DNA from: Haloplanus salinarum
GTDB lineage: Archaea > Halobacteriota > Halobacteria > Halobacteriales > Haloferacaceae
Length of the DNA: 64,000 nt
Assembly (NCBI RefSeq): GCF_024498175.1
Contig: NZ_CP101823.1
Coordinates: 3,386,906-3,450,905, forward strand
Direction of reading: 5' to 3'
Positions 9,151 through 17,417 of the stretch are shown here, piece by piece. Below the pieces are notes generated by a model. The model was not told the origin of the DNA. It searched no databases and saw only the letters and a program-made list of their open reading frames with translations. Every line of letters starts with the position of its first letter. Positions within the stretch are counted from its first letter, which is position 1. Position numbers and translations under genes: made by a program.

Positions 9151-10836
9151 ATGGCGGCCTCCGACGTCGTCATCTCCTTTATGCTCCTGGTGTCCATCTA
9201 CGGCATCCTCTCGCTCGGCCTGAACGTCAAGTACGGCCACACCGGCCTGCTCGATTTCGGCCACGTCGGCTTCTACCTCGTCGGCGCGTACACCGCGGCG
9301 CTGTTCGTCCTCGGACCGGACGACCCCACCGACTTCACCGCGTACGTCATCGGCCTCGGCGAGGTGCCCGTGGTCGGCACCTGGCCGGTCGCCATCGCCG
9401 CGGCGACGCTCCTGGCCGGGGTGATCGGCGGCCTGGTCGCCCTGCCGACGATCCGGCTACGCGAGGACTACCTCGCCATCACGGTGCTCGGCGTCTCGGT
9501 CATCTTCCAGCGGATCATCCAGTCCGAGACGTGGCTGGCGAACGGGCCCGACGCCCTCCGCGGCTACAGCCCGCCGCTCCAGGACCTCTTCCCGCTGGCG
9601 ATGGAGACGCTGATCGGCCCCGCGATGTTCGGCCTCGTCGTCGCCATCGTCTGGGGAGTCGCCACGGGCGCGCTCGGGCGCCTCCGCGAGACGGACTCGC
9701 GGCTCCCCCTCGACGGCGTCTACGCCGTGACGACGTTCGGACTGACGCGGCTCCGCCGCCGGACCGACGCGCTCGGCTCGGCCACGACGGTCAGCGCCAC
9801 GGCCGGTGCCGTCGCGGGCCTGCTCACGTTCGCCCTGCTGGTGGCGGTCGACCCGCTCTTGAGCCTCGGGGCGGTCGTCTCGCTGTACACGTGGTTCGTG
9901 GCGCTGGTGGCCGTTTCCCACTACTACGGCGACCTGGCCCGCCGCGAGTGGGCGGTCGGTATCGCGCTCGGGACCGGCCTGCTGGTCGCGCTCCTCCCGC
10001 TCCCCATCGTCGACGCCGTCGGGCTCAAGAGTGCCCTGACGCTCGCCTTACTCGGCGCGCTCGTGGCCGCGTACTACCTCGGCGTGACCCGGGTCGACTG
10101 GCTCGCCGACGTGAAACTGACCGTCGTCGGCGTCGGGTCGCTCTGGTTCGTCTCGCTGTGGTACTTCCTGCTGCCGATCCTGGGCCCGCTCGGCGACGGC
10201 GACGTCGGCGGCGCCCTCAACACGCTGGTCCAAAACGTCGTCTGGCTCCTCGGCTTCGGCGGCGACACGGGTATCGGCTACGCGGTGGTCTTCGTCGGCG
10301 AGCTGACCGTCAACGTCGACTACGCGCGCTTCCAACTCGCCGCGTTCGTCCTCTTTCTCGCCGGCCTGTACTACGTCCTGGAACTCGCCGTCAGGTCGCC
10401 GTTCGGCCGCGTCCTGCGGGCGGTCCGCAACGACGAGACGGTCGTGAAGTCCCTCGGCAAGGACCCGTTCGTCTACAAGGTCCAGACGATGGTCCTGGGG
10501 TCGGCGCTCGGCGGGTTCGCGGGCGCCCTCTGGGCCATGTACGCCCAGGGGCTGACCTTCACCACCTTCGCGCCCCGGATCACGTTCATCACCCTGCTGA
10601 TCATGTTCCTGGGCGGCGCCGGCAACAACAAGGGGATGATCCTCGGGGCGGCCATCTTCTGGGCGTTCCAGCAGGCGACGACACAGCTCGCCTCCTTCTT
10701 CCCGCCCGCCGTCCGCGTCAACATCCAGGCGTTCCGGCTGGTGGTCGTCGGCGTCCTCTTCCTGCTCGTCCTCTACTACGTTCCGGAGGGTCTGCTCGGG
10801 CGCGAGGAGGGGACCACCTCGGAGGTGGACGGATGA
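9151..10836 (+). CDS. livM: Branched-chain amino acid-type ABC permease LivM, enlarged
   Basis: 561 aa against roughly 320-360 for most LivM proteins. The N-terminal family block GLNVKYGHTGLLDFGHVGFYLVG and the C-terminal coupling region GRVLRAVRNDETVVKSLGKDPF are intact. Between them, about residues 175-390, sits a large extra membrane region with about five or six additional hydrophobic stretches. The ATG is 1 nt after the livH stop, and the stop overlaps the livG ATG (ATGA). The substrate cannot be read off. The enlargement matches that of livH and livG and suggests that the whole complex has a distinctive architecture. Confidence 0.92.
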   Translation: MAASDVVISFMLLVSIYGILSLGLNVKYGHTGLLDFGHVGFYLVGAYTAALFVLGPDDPTDFTAYVIGLGEVPVVGTWPVAIAAATLLAGVIGGLVALPTIRLREDYLAITVLGVSVIFQRIIQSETWLANGPDALRGYSPPLQDLFPLAMETLIGPAMFGLVVAIVWGVATGALGRLRETDSRLPLDGVYAVTTFGLTRLRRRTDALGSATTVSATAGAVAGLLTFALLVAVDPLLSLGAVVSLYTWFVALVAVSHYYGDLARREWAVGIALGTGLLVALLPLPIVDAVGLKSALTLALLGALVAAYYLGVTRVDWLADVKLTVVGVGSLWFVSLWYFLLPILGPLGDGDVGGALNTLVQNVVWLLGFGGDTGIGYAVVFVGELTVNVDYARFQLAAFVLFLAGLYYVLELAVRSPFGRVLRAVRNDETVVKSLGKDPFVYKVQTMVLGSALGGFAGALWAMYAQGLTFTTFAPRITFITLLIMFLGGAGNNKGMILGAAIFWAFQQATTQLASFFPPAVRVNIQAFRLVVVGVLFLLVLYYVPEGLLGREEGTTSEVDG

Positions 10837-11804
10837 GCGACGCCATCGTCGAGGTCGAGGACCTGCGCAAGACCTTCGGCGGCATCGTCGCCGTCGACGG
10901 CGCCACCTTCGACATCGCCGAGGGGTCGATAACGGGACTCATCGGGCCGAACGGCGCGGGCAAGACGACCACGTTCAACCTCGTCAGCGGGTTCTACGAG
11001 CCCGACGGCGGCACGGTCCGGTACGACGGCCGCGACCTGCAGACGATCATGCGCCCCCACCGGGACGAGACGGTCATCTGGGGCGGTGCCAGCGGGCTCA
11101 CGATCGGCGCCCTCGGCGGCGTCGTCGGCCTCGGCCCCCTCGGGCTGAGCGCCGTCCCGGCCGCCGGGGCGACCGTCGCCGGCGCGGCGCTCGGCGCGGG
11201 TGGTTACCTCGCCAAACAGCGGGCCACCCAGCGCCGCCCCGGCCACACCAACAGCCGCCCGTACATGCTGGCCCGCGAGGGGTTGGTCCGCACCTTCCAG
11301 CTCACCCGCGAACTCGGCGAGATGACCGCACTGGAGAACCTGATGCTGGCGCCCCAGGGGCAGGCCGGCGAGAACCTCGCCAACGCCTGGTTCCGGCGCG
11401 GGGCCGTCGCCGAGGAGGAGGCGACGGTCCGGGAACGGGCCGAGGAGACGCTCGAACTGCTGGAGATCGACCACCTCCGGGACGAACCGGCGGGCAACCT
11501 CTCGGGCGGCCAGCGCAAACTGCTGGAGCTCGGGCGGGTGTTGATGCTCGAACCGCGGGTGATCCTGCTCGACGAACCCGTCGCGGGCGTCAACCCTGCA
11601 CTCACCGAGAAGCTGATGGCCCGCATCGAGTCGCTCCGCGAGGACGGCTACACGTTCTGTATCGTCGAACACGACATGGAAGTGATCATGGAACTCTCCG
11701 ATACGATCATCGTGATGAACGAGGGGAAGAAACTCGTCGAGGGGGAGCCCGAGGCGATCCGAAACGACGAGGCAGTCATCGACGCCTACCTCGGGGTGGG
11801 ATGA
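10833..11804 (+). CDS. livG: Branched-chain amino acid-type ABC ATPase LivG with hydrophobic insert
   Basis: 323 aa from the ATG overlapping the livM stop, with a strong Shine-Dalgarno (ggaggtgg, 10821-10828). Walker A GPNGAGKTTT is near residue 38, Q-loop TFQ near 154, signature LSGGQRK near 223, Walker B VILLDEP near 243, and switch His in VEHD near 279. Between Walker A and the Q-loop, about residues 81-127, lies a Gly/Ala-rich hydrophobic insert ending in GAGGYLAKQRA, long enough for a membrane-like hairpin. Typical LivG proteins of about 250 aa lack this. The rest of the ATPase looks functional. Confidence 0.92.
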   Translation: MSDAIVEVEDLRKTFGGIVAVDGATFDIAEGSITGLIGPNGAGKTTTFNLVSGFYEPDGGTVRYDGRDLQTIMRPHRDETVIWGGASGLTIGALGGVVGLGPLGLSAVPAAGATVAGAALGAGGYLAKQRATQRRPGHTNSRPYMLAREGLVRTFQLTRELGEMTALENLMLAPQGQAGENLANAWFRRGAVAEEEATVRERAEETLELLEIDHLRDEPAGNLSGGQRKLLELGRVLMLEPRVILLDEPVAGVNPALTEKLMARIESLREDGYTFCIVEHDMEVIMELSDTIIVMNEGKKLVEGEPEAIRNDEAVIDAYLGVG

Positions 11805-12514
11805 CGATGGCGCTGCTCGAAGCCCGCGGCGTGGTGTCGGGGTACGGCGACGCGGAGATCCTCCACGGCGTCGACCTCGACGTCGAGGACCGCGAGATCG
11901 TCACCATCATCGGGCCGAACGGCGCGGGCAAGTCGACGATGATGAAAGCCACCTACGGCCTCATCGACTGCTGGGCGGGGACGGTCACCTTCGACGGCGA
12001 GGACATCACCGACCTCCGGGCCGATCAGGTCACCGAGCGCGGCATGTGTTACGTCCCGCAGCGGGAGAACATCTTCCCGACGCTGACGGTGCGCGAGAAC
12101 CTCGAGATGGGCGCGTACATCGACGACCCCGACCCCGCGGACTTCGAGGAAGTCTGGGAGCGGTTCCCGTTCCTCGAGGAGCGGGAGAACATGCGGGCGA
12201 GCGCCATGTCCGGCGGCCAACAGCAGATGCTCGCGCTCTCCTCGGCGCTGATGATCGATCCCGACCTCCTGCTCGTGGACGAACCCTCCGCCGGCCTCGC
12301 GCCGGACCTCGTCGACGACATGTTCGAGCGCCTGGTGCAGATCCGCGACGAGACCGACACGGCCATCCTGATGGTCGAACAGAACGCCCGGAAGGCGCTG
12401 GCCGTCTCGGACCGGGGGTACGTCCTCGACATGGGCGAAAACCGGTTCGAGGGATCCGGCGAGGAGCTTCTCGAAAGCGACGAGGTGGCGGACCTCTACC
12501 TCGGGGGCGCGTGA
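11801..12514 (+). CDS. livF: Branched-chain amino acid-type ABC ATPase LivF
   Basis: 237 aa, normal LivF length. Motifs are Walker A GPNGAGKST near residue 41, signature MSGGQQQM near 137, Walker B LLLVDEPSAGLAP near 156, and the switch His replaced by Gln-Asn in VEQNARKAL, as is usual for LivF. The first ATG overlaps the livG stop by 4 nt; an in-frame ATG two codons later is also possible. It forms the asymmetric ATPase pair with LivG. Confidence 0.94.
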   Translation: MTMALLEARGVVSGYGDAEILHGVDLDVEDREIVTIIGPNGAGKSTMMKATYGLIDCWAGTVTFDGEDITDLRADQVTERGMCYVPQRENIFPTLTVRENLEMGAYIDDPDPADFEEVWERFPFLEERENMRASAMSGGQQQMLALSSALMIDPDLLLVDEPSAGLAPDLVDDMFERLVQIRDETDTAILMVEQNARKALAVSDRGYVLDMGENRFEGSGEELLESDEVADLYLGGA

Positions 12515-12524
12515 CCGTTCCCGC

Positions 12525-12707
12525 CTACTTCGAGCAGGGACAACACGATTCCACGCGGTCCCGGACCGTCCCGGCGAGGTAGCCACCCGCCCCGCCGAAG
12601 CCCGCGCCGATACCGGCCCCGACCGGGCCGAGCGGGCTGCCCATCACCGCGCCGACGGCCGCGCCCATTGATGCACTCTTCCGTGCGCGTTTGTCGTCGT
12701 CTCGCAT
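12525..12707 (-). CDS. Small glycine-zipper protein, 60 aa
   Basis: Convergent with livF, ending 10 nt after its stop. A basic/acidic head (MRDDDKRARKS) precedes a long run of Gly/Ala with small residues at regular spacing (GAAVGAVMGSPLGPVGAGIG), ending in GGAGGYLAGTVRDR and a CCPC tail. Such glycine zippers usually form tightly packed membrane helices. The GAGGYLA motif also occurs at the end of the unusual LivG insert 1.3 kb away. No known function; the size and composition leave some doubt that it is expressed. Confidence 0.5.
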   Translation of the reverse strand: MRDDDKRARKSASMGAAVGAVMGSPLGPVGAGIGAGFGGAGGYLAGTVRDRVESCCPCSK

Positions 12708-12879
12708 CGTCGGCCCTTCGACTCGACCGAGAAAAGCCTGTCCACGGGGTCGACGACGGCCGGCAAATTTCCAGCTGTGAGACCCCGAATCCCGTTTGAC
12801 CGACGCGGCTGGGCTTCCAATTCTTACGAATTGATAATTGGCGCCGTGGATTCATGTATCAGGCATGTAGTCCCCGAAT

Positions 12880-14739
12880 ATGCTCATGGACCAGTATCGA
12901 CGAGCGCTGTGGGGGACGATGGACGTCCTCGGGATCACCGAGTCCATCGAGCGCAAGATCGTCGCCGCGGTGACGATCCAGTTCGGTGTCGCGATCGTTC
13001 TCGCCGTCCTCCCCTTCGTCCTGTCAGGCGTCGTTCGGACGGCGCTGACGGTCGCCCTCCTCACTGGCGCCGCCGTCGCGTTCGTGAACACGCTGCTCAT
13101 CGCTCGTCGCGACTTCGTCGCCCCGGTGCGGATGCTCGAGGACGCGGCGACGACGATCGCCGCCGGCGAGATCGACGACGCCACTATCGAGAGCCACGAT
13201 CAGGACGACGAGATCGGGAGCCTCGTCGACGCGTTCGACGACATGCGCGCGTCGCTCGTGACGATCTCCGCGCAGGCCGACGCCCTCGCCGAGCAGGAGT
13301 TCGACGCGCCGGTCCTCGCGGAGTCGGTCCCCGGGTCGTTCGGCGACTCCCTCGACCGGATGGCGGACAACCTCCGGCGGAACACCCGCGAGCTGGAGGC
13401 CCTGACGGACCACCTCGAACGGACGGCCGACCGGTACGGAGACGTGATGGCGGAGGCCGCCGACAAGGACCTCTCGGTTCGGATCGATCCCGACGAGGAA
13501 AGCGAGGCCATGGCCGCCATCGCGCGCTCGTTCAACCGGATGCTCGACGACATCGAGGGGACCGTCGGAGAGGTGTCCGCGTTCGCCGACACCGTCTCCA
13601 AGCGGACCGTCGACACCTCGACCGAACTCGACGAAGTGGCGCGGGCGAGCGAGCGGATCAGCGACGCCACCGACGAGATCTCCGACGATGCCGAGGAACA
13701 GCGGGATCAGCTCCAGCGGATCGTCTCGGAGATGAGCGACCTCTCCGCGACGGTCGAGGAGATCGCGGCCTCCGCCGACAGCGTCGCCGAGGTGGCTACC
13801 CGCACCGCGGAGATGGGCGACGACGGACAGGAGGCGGCCGTCGAGGCCCTCGACCGGATGGACGCCATCGAGGCCCGGGCGACCGACACGATGGACCAAC
13901 TCCGCGAACTCGACGACCGCATGGCGCGGATGGGCGACATCGTCGCCACCATCTCCGACATCGCCGAGCGCACGAACCTCCTCGCGCTCAACGCGTCCAT
14001 CGAGGCCGCCCACTCGGGCGACGGCGCCGAGGGCTTCGCCGTCGTCGCCGACGAGGTGAAGTCGCTGGCCGAGGAGGCCCAGGCCGAGGCGACGGACGTC
14101 CAGGAGATCATCGACGGCGTCCAGACACAGACCACTGCCACCGTCGAGGGAATGCGCGAAACCACCGAGGAGGTCGCCGACGCCGTCGAAACCGTCGAGG
14201 ACGCCATCGACTCGCTCGACCGCATCGCCGAACTCGCCCACGAGACCGACGAGGGTATGCGGGAGATATCGGACGCCACCGACCAGCAGGCCGCCTCGAC
14301 CGAGGAGACCGTCGCCATGGTCGAACAGATCGAGACCACGAGCCAGGAGACCGCCACCGGCGCCACCGACGTCGCCGGGGCCGCCCGGGAGCAGTCCGCC
14401 TCCCTCGACGACGTCTCCGGCCGCGTCGACGACCTGGCCGACCAGGCCGACGCCCTCCGGGAACTGCTGGAGACGTTCGAACTGTCGACGGAGACAGTCG
14501 ACGGAGCGACCGAGACGGCCGACGCGATGGACGACGTGGTGGTAGCGACGGACGACGTCGCACTCGACGACCCCGACGAAGCGGGCATACGGACGGACGG
14601 CGAGGCGGACGCGCGGGCGGACGGTGAGGCGGTCGACGGGGCCGACGACACGACTGACGCGGCGCTCGACGCCGGCGACGGCGACGGCGCCACACCCCCC
14701 GAGGTCGAAGCCGACGGCGGCCTCACGTCGGATCGCTGA
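12880..14739 (+). CDS. Methyl-accepting chemotaxis transducer without an extracellular sensor domain
   Basis: 619 aa. Two close hydrophobic helices (about residues 28-47 and 50-68) leave almost no extracellular loop. A HAMP region follows near residues 70-120, a second HAMP-like segment near 190-240, and then a long coiled-coil signalling domain whose hairpin tip ERTNLLALNASIEAA lies near residue 365. The C-terminal 75 residues are acidic and disordered. It should signal to CheA/CheW. Without an outside domain it may sense through the membrane, the cytoplasm or a partner such as a transporter. ATG codons at 12880 and 12889 are both possible starts. The AT-rich region 12817-12840 probably holds the promoter. 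Confidence 0.93.
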   Translation: MLMDQYRRALWGTMDVLGITESIERKIVAAVTIQFGVAIVLAVLPFVLSGVVRTALTVALLTGAAVAFVNTLLIARRDFVAPVRMLEDAATTIAAGEIDDATIESHDQDDEIGSLVDAFDDMRASLVTISAQADALAEQEFDAPVLAESVPGSFGDSLDRMADNLRRNTRELEALTDHLERTADRYGDVMAEAADKDLSVRIDPDEESEAMAAIARSFNRMLDDIEGTVGEVSAFADTVSKRTVDTSTELDEVARASERISDATDEISDDAEEQRDQLQRIVSEMSDLSATVEEIAASADSVAEVATRTAEMGDDGQEAAVEALDRMDAIEARATDTMDQLRELDDRMARMGDIVATISDIAERTNLLALNASIEAAHSGDGAEGFAVVADEVKSLAEEAQAEATDVQEIIDGVQTQTTATVEGMRETTEEVADAVETVEDAIDSLDRIAELAHETDEGMREISDATDQQAASTEETVAMVEQIETTSQETATGATDVAGAAREQSASLDDVSGRVDDLADQADALRELLETFELSTETVDGATETADAMDDVVVATDDVALDDPDEAGIRTDGEADARADGEAVDGADDTTDAALDAGDGDGATPPEVEADGGLTSDR

Positions 14740-14885
14740 TGGAACGCCCCTCGGTCGGCGTCGCGCCCCCCTCTCCCGATAGACACACGAACGTTCGGTA
14801 TAAATCCCACATCTCGGCGGATATACAAGCATATTTTGCATATGTGGTCGCTTTCTTGTACGTCGGCCGGAACCCACCGACGTAA

Positions 14886-16307
14886 ATGGCGACATTCACG
14901 CTCACGGTCGGCGTCATGGTACTCACGCTCGCGTCTTTTCTGGTGGTCGGGGTCTACTACGGACGGCGGAACCTCGACGGCGTCGAGGACTTCCTCGCGG
15001 CCCGCGGGTCGACGGGCGTCTCGCTGGGTCTCGCGACGTTCATCGCCTACGCCGCCGGATCGGGGCTGCTGTTCAGTCCCCCCGAATCCGGCGCCCGGCT
15101 CGGTATCGCGGCGGTGATCGGCTACGGCGTCGCCATCGCGACGCCGTTCTTCCTCTATCTGACCGTCGCGCCGAAGATCCGCGAACGGATGCCGCAGGGA
15201 CACACCGTCGTCGAGTACGCCCGGGCGCGCTACGGGCGGCCGATGTACTTCCTCACGCTGTTCGTCGCGCTGTTTTACATGTTCATCCTGATGACGGCGA
15301 ACCTCACGGGCGTCGCGCTGGCCATCCAGGCCATCGCCGGCGTCCCGTTGCTCGTGACGCTCACCCTCGTCGGCGGCGTCGTGATGCTCTATACGGTGCA
15401 GGGTGGCCTCCTGTCCAGCATCTTCACCGACCTCGTCCAGACCCTCCTGCTCGTCCCGCTGCTCGTCGGGACGGCGGTCGTCGCCGTGTTCCAACTGGGG
15501 GGGCCGGCGGAACTCCTCACGCGGATGCAGGCGACGAACCCGACGGCCGTCAGCCTGACGAACCCCGCCGGCGTCCGGTTTGCCGTCTACATCGTCATCG
15601 CGCTCGTCGGCGCGGAGATGCTCAACCAGTCGCTCTGGCAGCGTGCCCACGCGGCCCGCGACACCCGGTCGTTGCGCCTCTCGTTGATCGGTGCGACCGT
15701 CGCCGTCGTGCCCATGACGATCCTCGCCGGCCTGTACGGCGTCATCGCCAGCGGTCTCGGGATGGATTTCGCGTCGCCGTCCGCCGCGCTGCCGACGGTC
15801 GTGCAGGCCACCTTCGGGACGGGCCTGCAGTTGGTGTTCGTCGTGCTCGTCCTGCTGGTGATCGCCAGCACGCTCGACAACGCCCTGTCGGCCATCGTGA
15901 GCATCCTCGCCGTGGACGTCGTGCCGCTGTTCGACGCCGACCGGAGCGGCCCCGAACTCCTGCGGGTCGCGCGGATCCTCACGGTCGTCATCGCCGTCGT
16001 CGGCGTCGCCATCGCCGCCACGGGGCCGAGCGTCCTCTTCCTGTTGCTCCGTGCGGACCTGCTCGCGTCCGCGACGGTCGGCCCGATCCTCATCGGCCTG
16101 TACACCTCCCGGCTCGGCGGGACGGCGGCCTTTACCGCGGCCGTCCTCGGTATCGTCGCCGGCGTCCCGTGGTTCCTCGCCACCAACTACCTCTACTCGT
16201 TCGCGGGCGCCCTGCTCGTGAGCAACGCCGTCGCCGTCGGCTGGATGCTCGCACGCCCCGCGGACTTCTCGTTCGACGAACTGACGGACCTGGAGAGCCT
16301 CGAATGA
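14886..16307 (+). CDS. Sodium:solute symporter (SSS family)
   Basis: 473 aa with about 12-13 transmembrane helices typical of SSS/LeuT-fold symporters. Family blocks are the N-terminal FLVVGVYYGRRNLDGVEDF, LATFIAYAAGSGLLFSP in the first core helices, YARARYGRPMYF, and the GGLLSSIFTDLVQT region. The substrate is not evident. Downstream, a 37-aa membrane protein and a 5-FCL-like gene follow closely, the latter pair with a 4-nt overlap. The preceding intergenic region (14740-14885) is AT-rich, with a GCATAT-type repeat at 14829-14844. Confidence 0.9.
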   Translation: MATFTLTVGVMVLTLASFLVVGVYYGRRNLDGVEDFLAARGSTGVSLGLATFIAYAAGSGLLFSPPESGARLGIAAVIGYGVAIATPFFLYLTVAPKIRERMPQGHTVVEYARARYGRPMYFLTLFVALFYMFILMTANLTGVALAIQAIAGVPLLVTLTLVGGVVMLYTVQGGLLSSIFTDLVQTLLLVPLLVGTAVVAVFQLGGPAELLTRMQATNPTAVSLTNPAGVRFAVYIVIALVGAEMLNQSLWQRAHAARDTRSLRLSLIGATVAVVPMTILAGLYGVIASGLGMDFASPSAALPTVVQATFGTGLQLVFVVLVLLVIASTLDNALSAIVSILAVDVVPLFDADRSGPELLRVARILTVVIAVVGVAIAATGPSVLFLLLRADLLASATVGPILIGLYTSRLGGTAAFTAAVLGIVAGVPWFLATNYLYSFAGALLVSNAVAVGWMLARPADFSFDELTDLESLE

Positions 16308-16420
16308 GACCGACCCACACAGACCCCGACACGCACCACAGCATGATCCGTACGTGCCCGCCGCGACGTCACACGAGTACCGCTCGACCGACCGCCGACG
16401 CGACGGGGGGACGCCGATGA
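16304..16420 (+). other. Bridging 38-codon ORF between the symporter and the small membrane gene
   Basis: An ATG overlapping the symporter stop (ATGA) opens a 38-aa frame rich in Thr/Arg/His. Its stop overlaps the ATG at 16417 (ATGA again). The composition is not protein-like, so it may serve only to carry ribosomes into the next gene. It is one of several such bridging ORFs in the window. Confidence 0.25.
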
Positions 16421-16530
16421 CGCCGACGACGTTCACGCTCCTGTTCGGGGCCTGCGTCGTCGTCTCGACGCTCGCCTGGCTCTACCTCGTCGGCGTCACG
16501 ATCCGCGAGTTCGGAGCGTCCCGCACATGA
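16417..16530 (+). CDS. 37-aa single-helix membrane protein next to the SSS symporter
   Basis: One hydrophobic helix (TLLFGACVVVSTLAWLYLVG, about residues 6-26) is followed by a short polar tail. The stop overlaps the ATG of the next gene (ATGA). Tiny one-helix accessory proteins accompany SSS symporters in several prokaryotes, so it may be an accessory subunit of the 14886-16307 symporter. That is inferred from size, topology and position only. Confidence 0.55.
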   Translation: MTPTTFTLLFGACVVVSTLAWLYLVGVTIREFGASRT

Positions 16531-17306
16531 TCGACGAGCCGTCGATCCGGAACGAAGTCCGCGAACGGGTCTGGTCGCAGCTCCGCGAGGTGGCACGCCC
16601 CGACTCGCGGTTCGCCTGGGACTTCGGCGAGTTTATCGCCGACTACGTGGGGAGCGAGACGGGCGCCGACCGGCTCCTCGAACTCGCCGACGACCACGAC
16701 TGCGGGACGTGGCTCGTGACGCCGGACAACAACCTCGACCCGCTCCGGGAACGCCTGATCGAGCGGTCGATACCCTTCCTCATGCCCACCTACGGCATCC
16801 GGCGTGGCTTCCTCTCGCTCGATCCGGCCGACGTCCCGGACGGGCAGGCCGCCTTCGCGGCCACGCTCGACGGGATGACCCGCTTCGCCGATCGGGTCCC
16901 GCTCGAAACGCTCGAAGCCGACCACCCGTCGCTCGACATCATGGTCACCGGGGCGAGTTTCGTGACCCCGGACGGACTCCGGATGGGCAAGGGCCACGGC
17001 TTCTTCGACCTGGAGTGGGCGATGCTGCGACGGGTGGGTCTCGCGACGGCGGACACCCTCGTCGTCGCCGCCGTCCACGACGTCCAGTTGCTCCCCGAGG
17101 CGGACGCCCCGTCGGGGATGGTCGCCGACCACGACACCGTCGTCGATCACGTGGTCACGCCGACCCGTACCCACCGGGTCGAGGGTGAACGACAGAAACC
17201 GTCGGGCATCCGCTGGCCGTTGCTCACCGAGGCCGAGATCCGGTCGATCCCCCCGCTGGAGACGCTCTGGCACCGGGACGGTCGGCCGACGACGGACGAC
17301 GCCTGA
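16527..17306 (+). CDS. 5-formyltetrahydrofolate cyclo-ligase-like protein (COG0212 type)
   Basis: 259 aa. The cyclo-ligase fold is shown by WLVTPDNNLDPLRERL, the nucleotide-binding block MGKGHGFFDLEWAML near residue 152, and VVTPTRTHRVEG near residue 210. The GKGxGFFDxE form resembles the 5-FCL paralog group that has been linked to thiamin metabolism, rather than the classical GxGxGYYD enzymes; this subgrouping is by eye. It is translationally coupled to the small membrane gene after the SSS symporter, so the three may handle one substrate, perhaps a vitamin or its breakdown product. Confidence 0.82.
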   Translation: MIDEPSIRNEVRERVWSQLREVARPDSRFAWDFGEFIADYVGSETGADRLLELADDHDCGTWLVTPDNNLDPLRERLIERSIPFLMPTYGIRRGFLSLDPADVPDGQAAFAATLDGMTRFADRVPLETLEADHPSLDIMVTGASFVTPDGLRMGKGHGFFDLEWAMLRRVGLATADTLVVAAVHDVQLLPEADAPSGMVADHDTVVDHVVTPTRTHRVEGERQKPSGIRWPLLTEAEIRSIPPLETLWHRDGRPTTDDA

Positions 17307-17350
17307 ACCCGGTCGCCGTGTCGGCGCCTCCCTCCGACGGGCGCCCCGAG

Positions 17351-17358
17351 TATTATAC
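17351..17358 (+). promoter_or_regulatory. TATA box before the pilus ATPase
   Basis: tattatac is centred about 27 nt before an ATG at 17382. That ATG opens an 11-codon ORF, not the main gene. The main ATG (17410) would then be reached after a 28-nt leader that contains a GGAGG Shine-Dalgarno (17396-17400). Confidence 0.6.
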
Positions 17359-17381
17359 GTGATACCGAGGCACCAACGGCT

Positions 17382-17417
17382 ATGTCGCTCCCGTCGGAGG
17401 TGTGGCGTGATGAGTGA
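17382..17417 (+). other. Leaderless-type mini-ORF overlapping the pilus ATPase start
   Basis: The ORF MSLPSEVWRDE begins at leaderless distance from the TATA box at 17351. It contains the Shine-Dalgarno of the main gene and ends 8 nt inside it. A nearly parallel arrangement precedes the pilus membrane gene at 61658. Confidence 0.35.
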
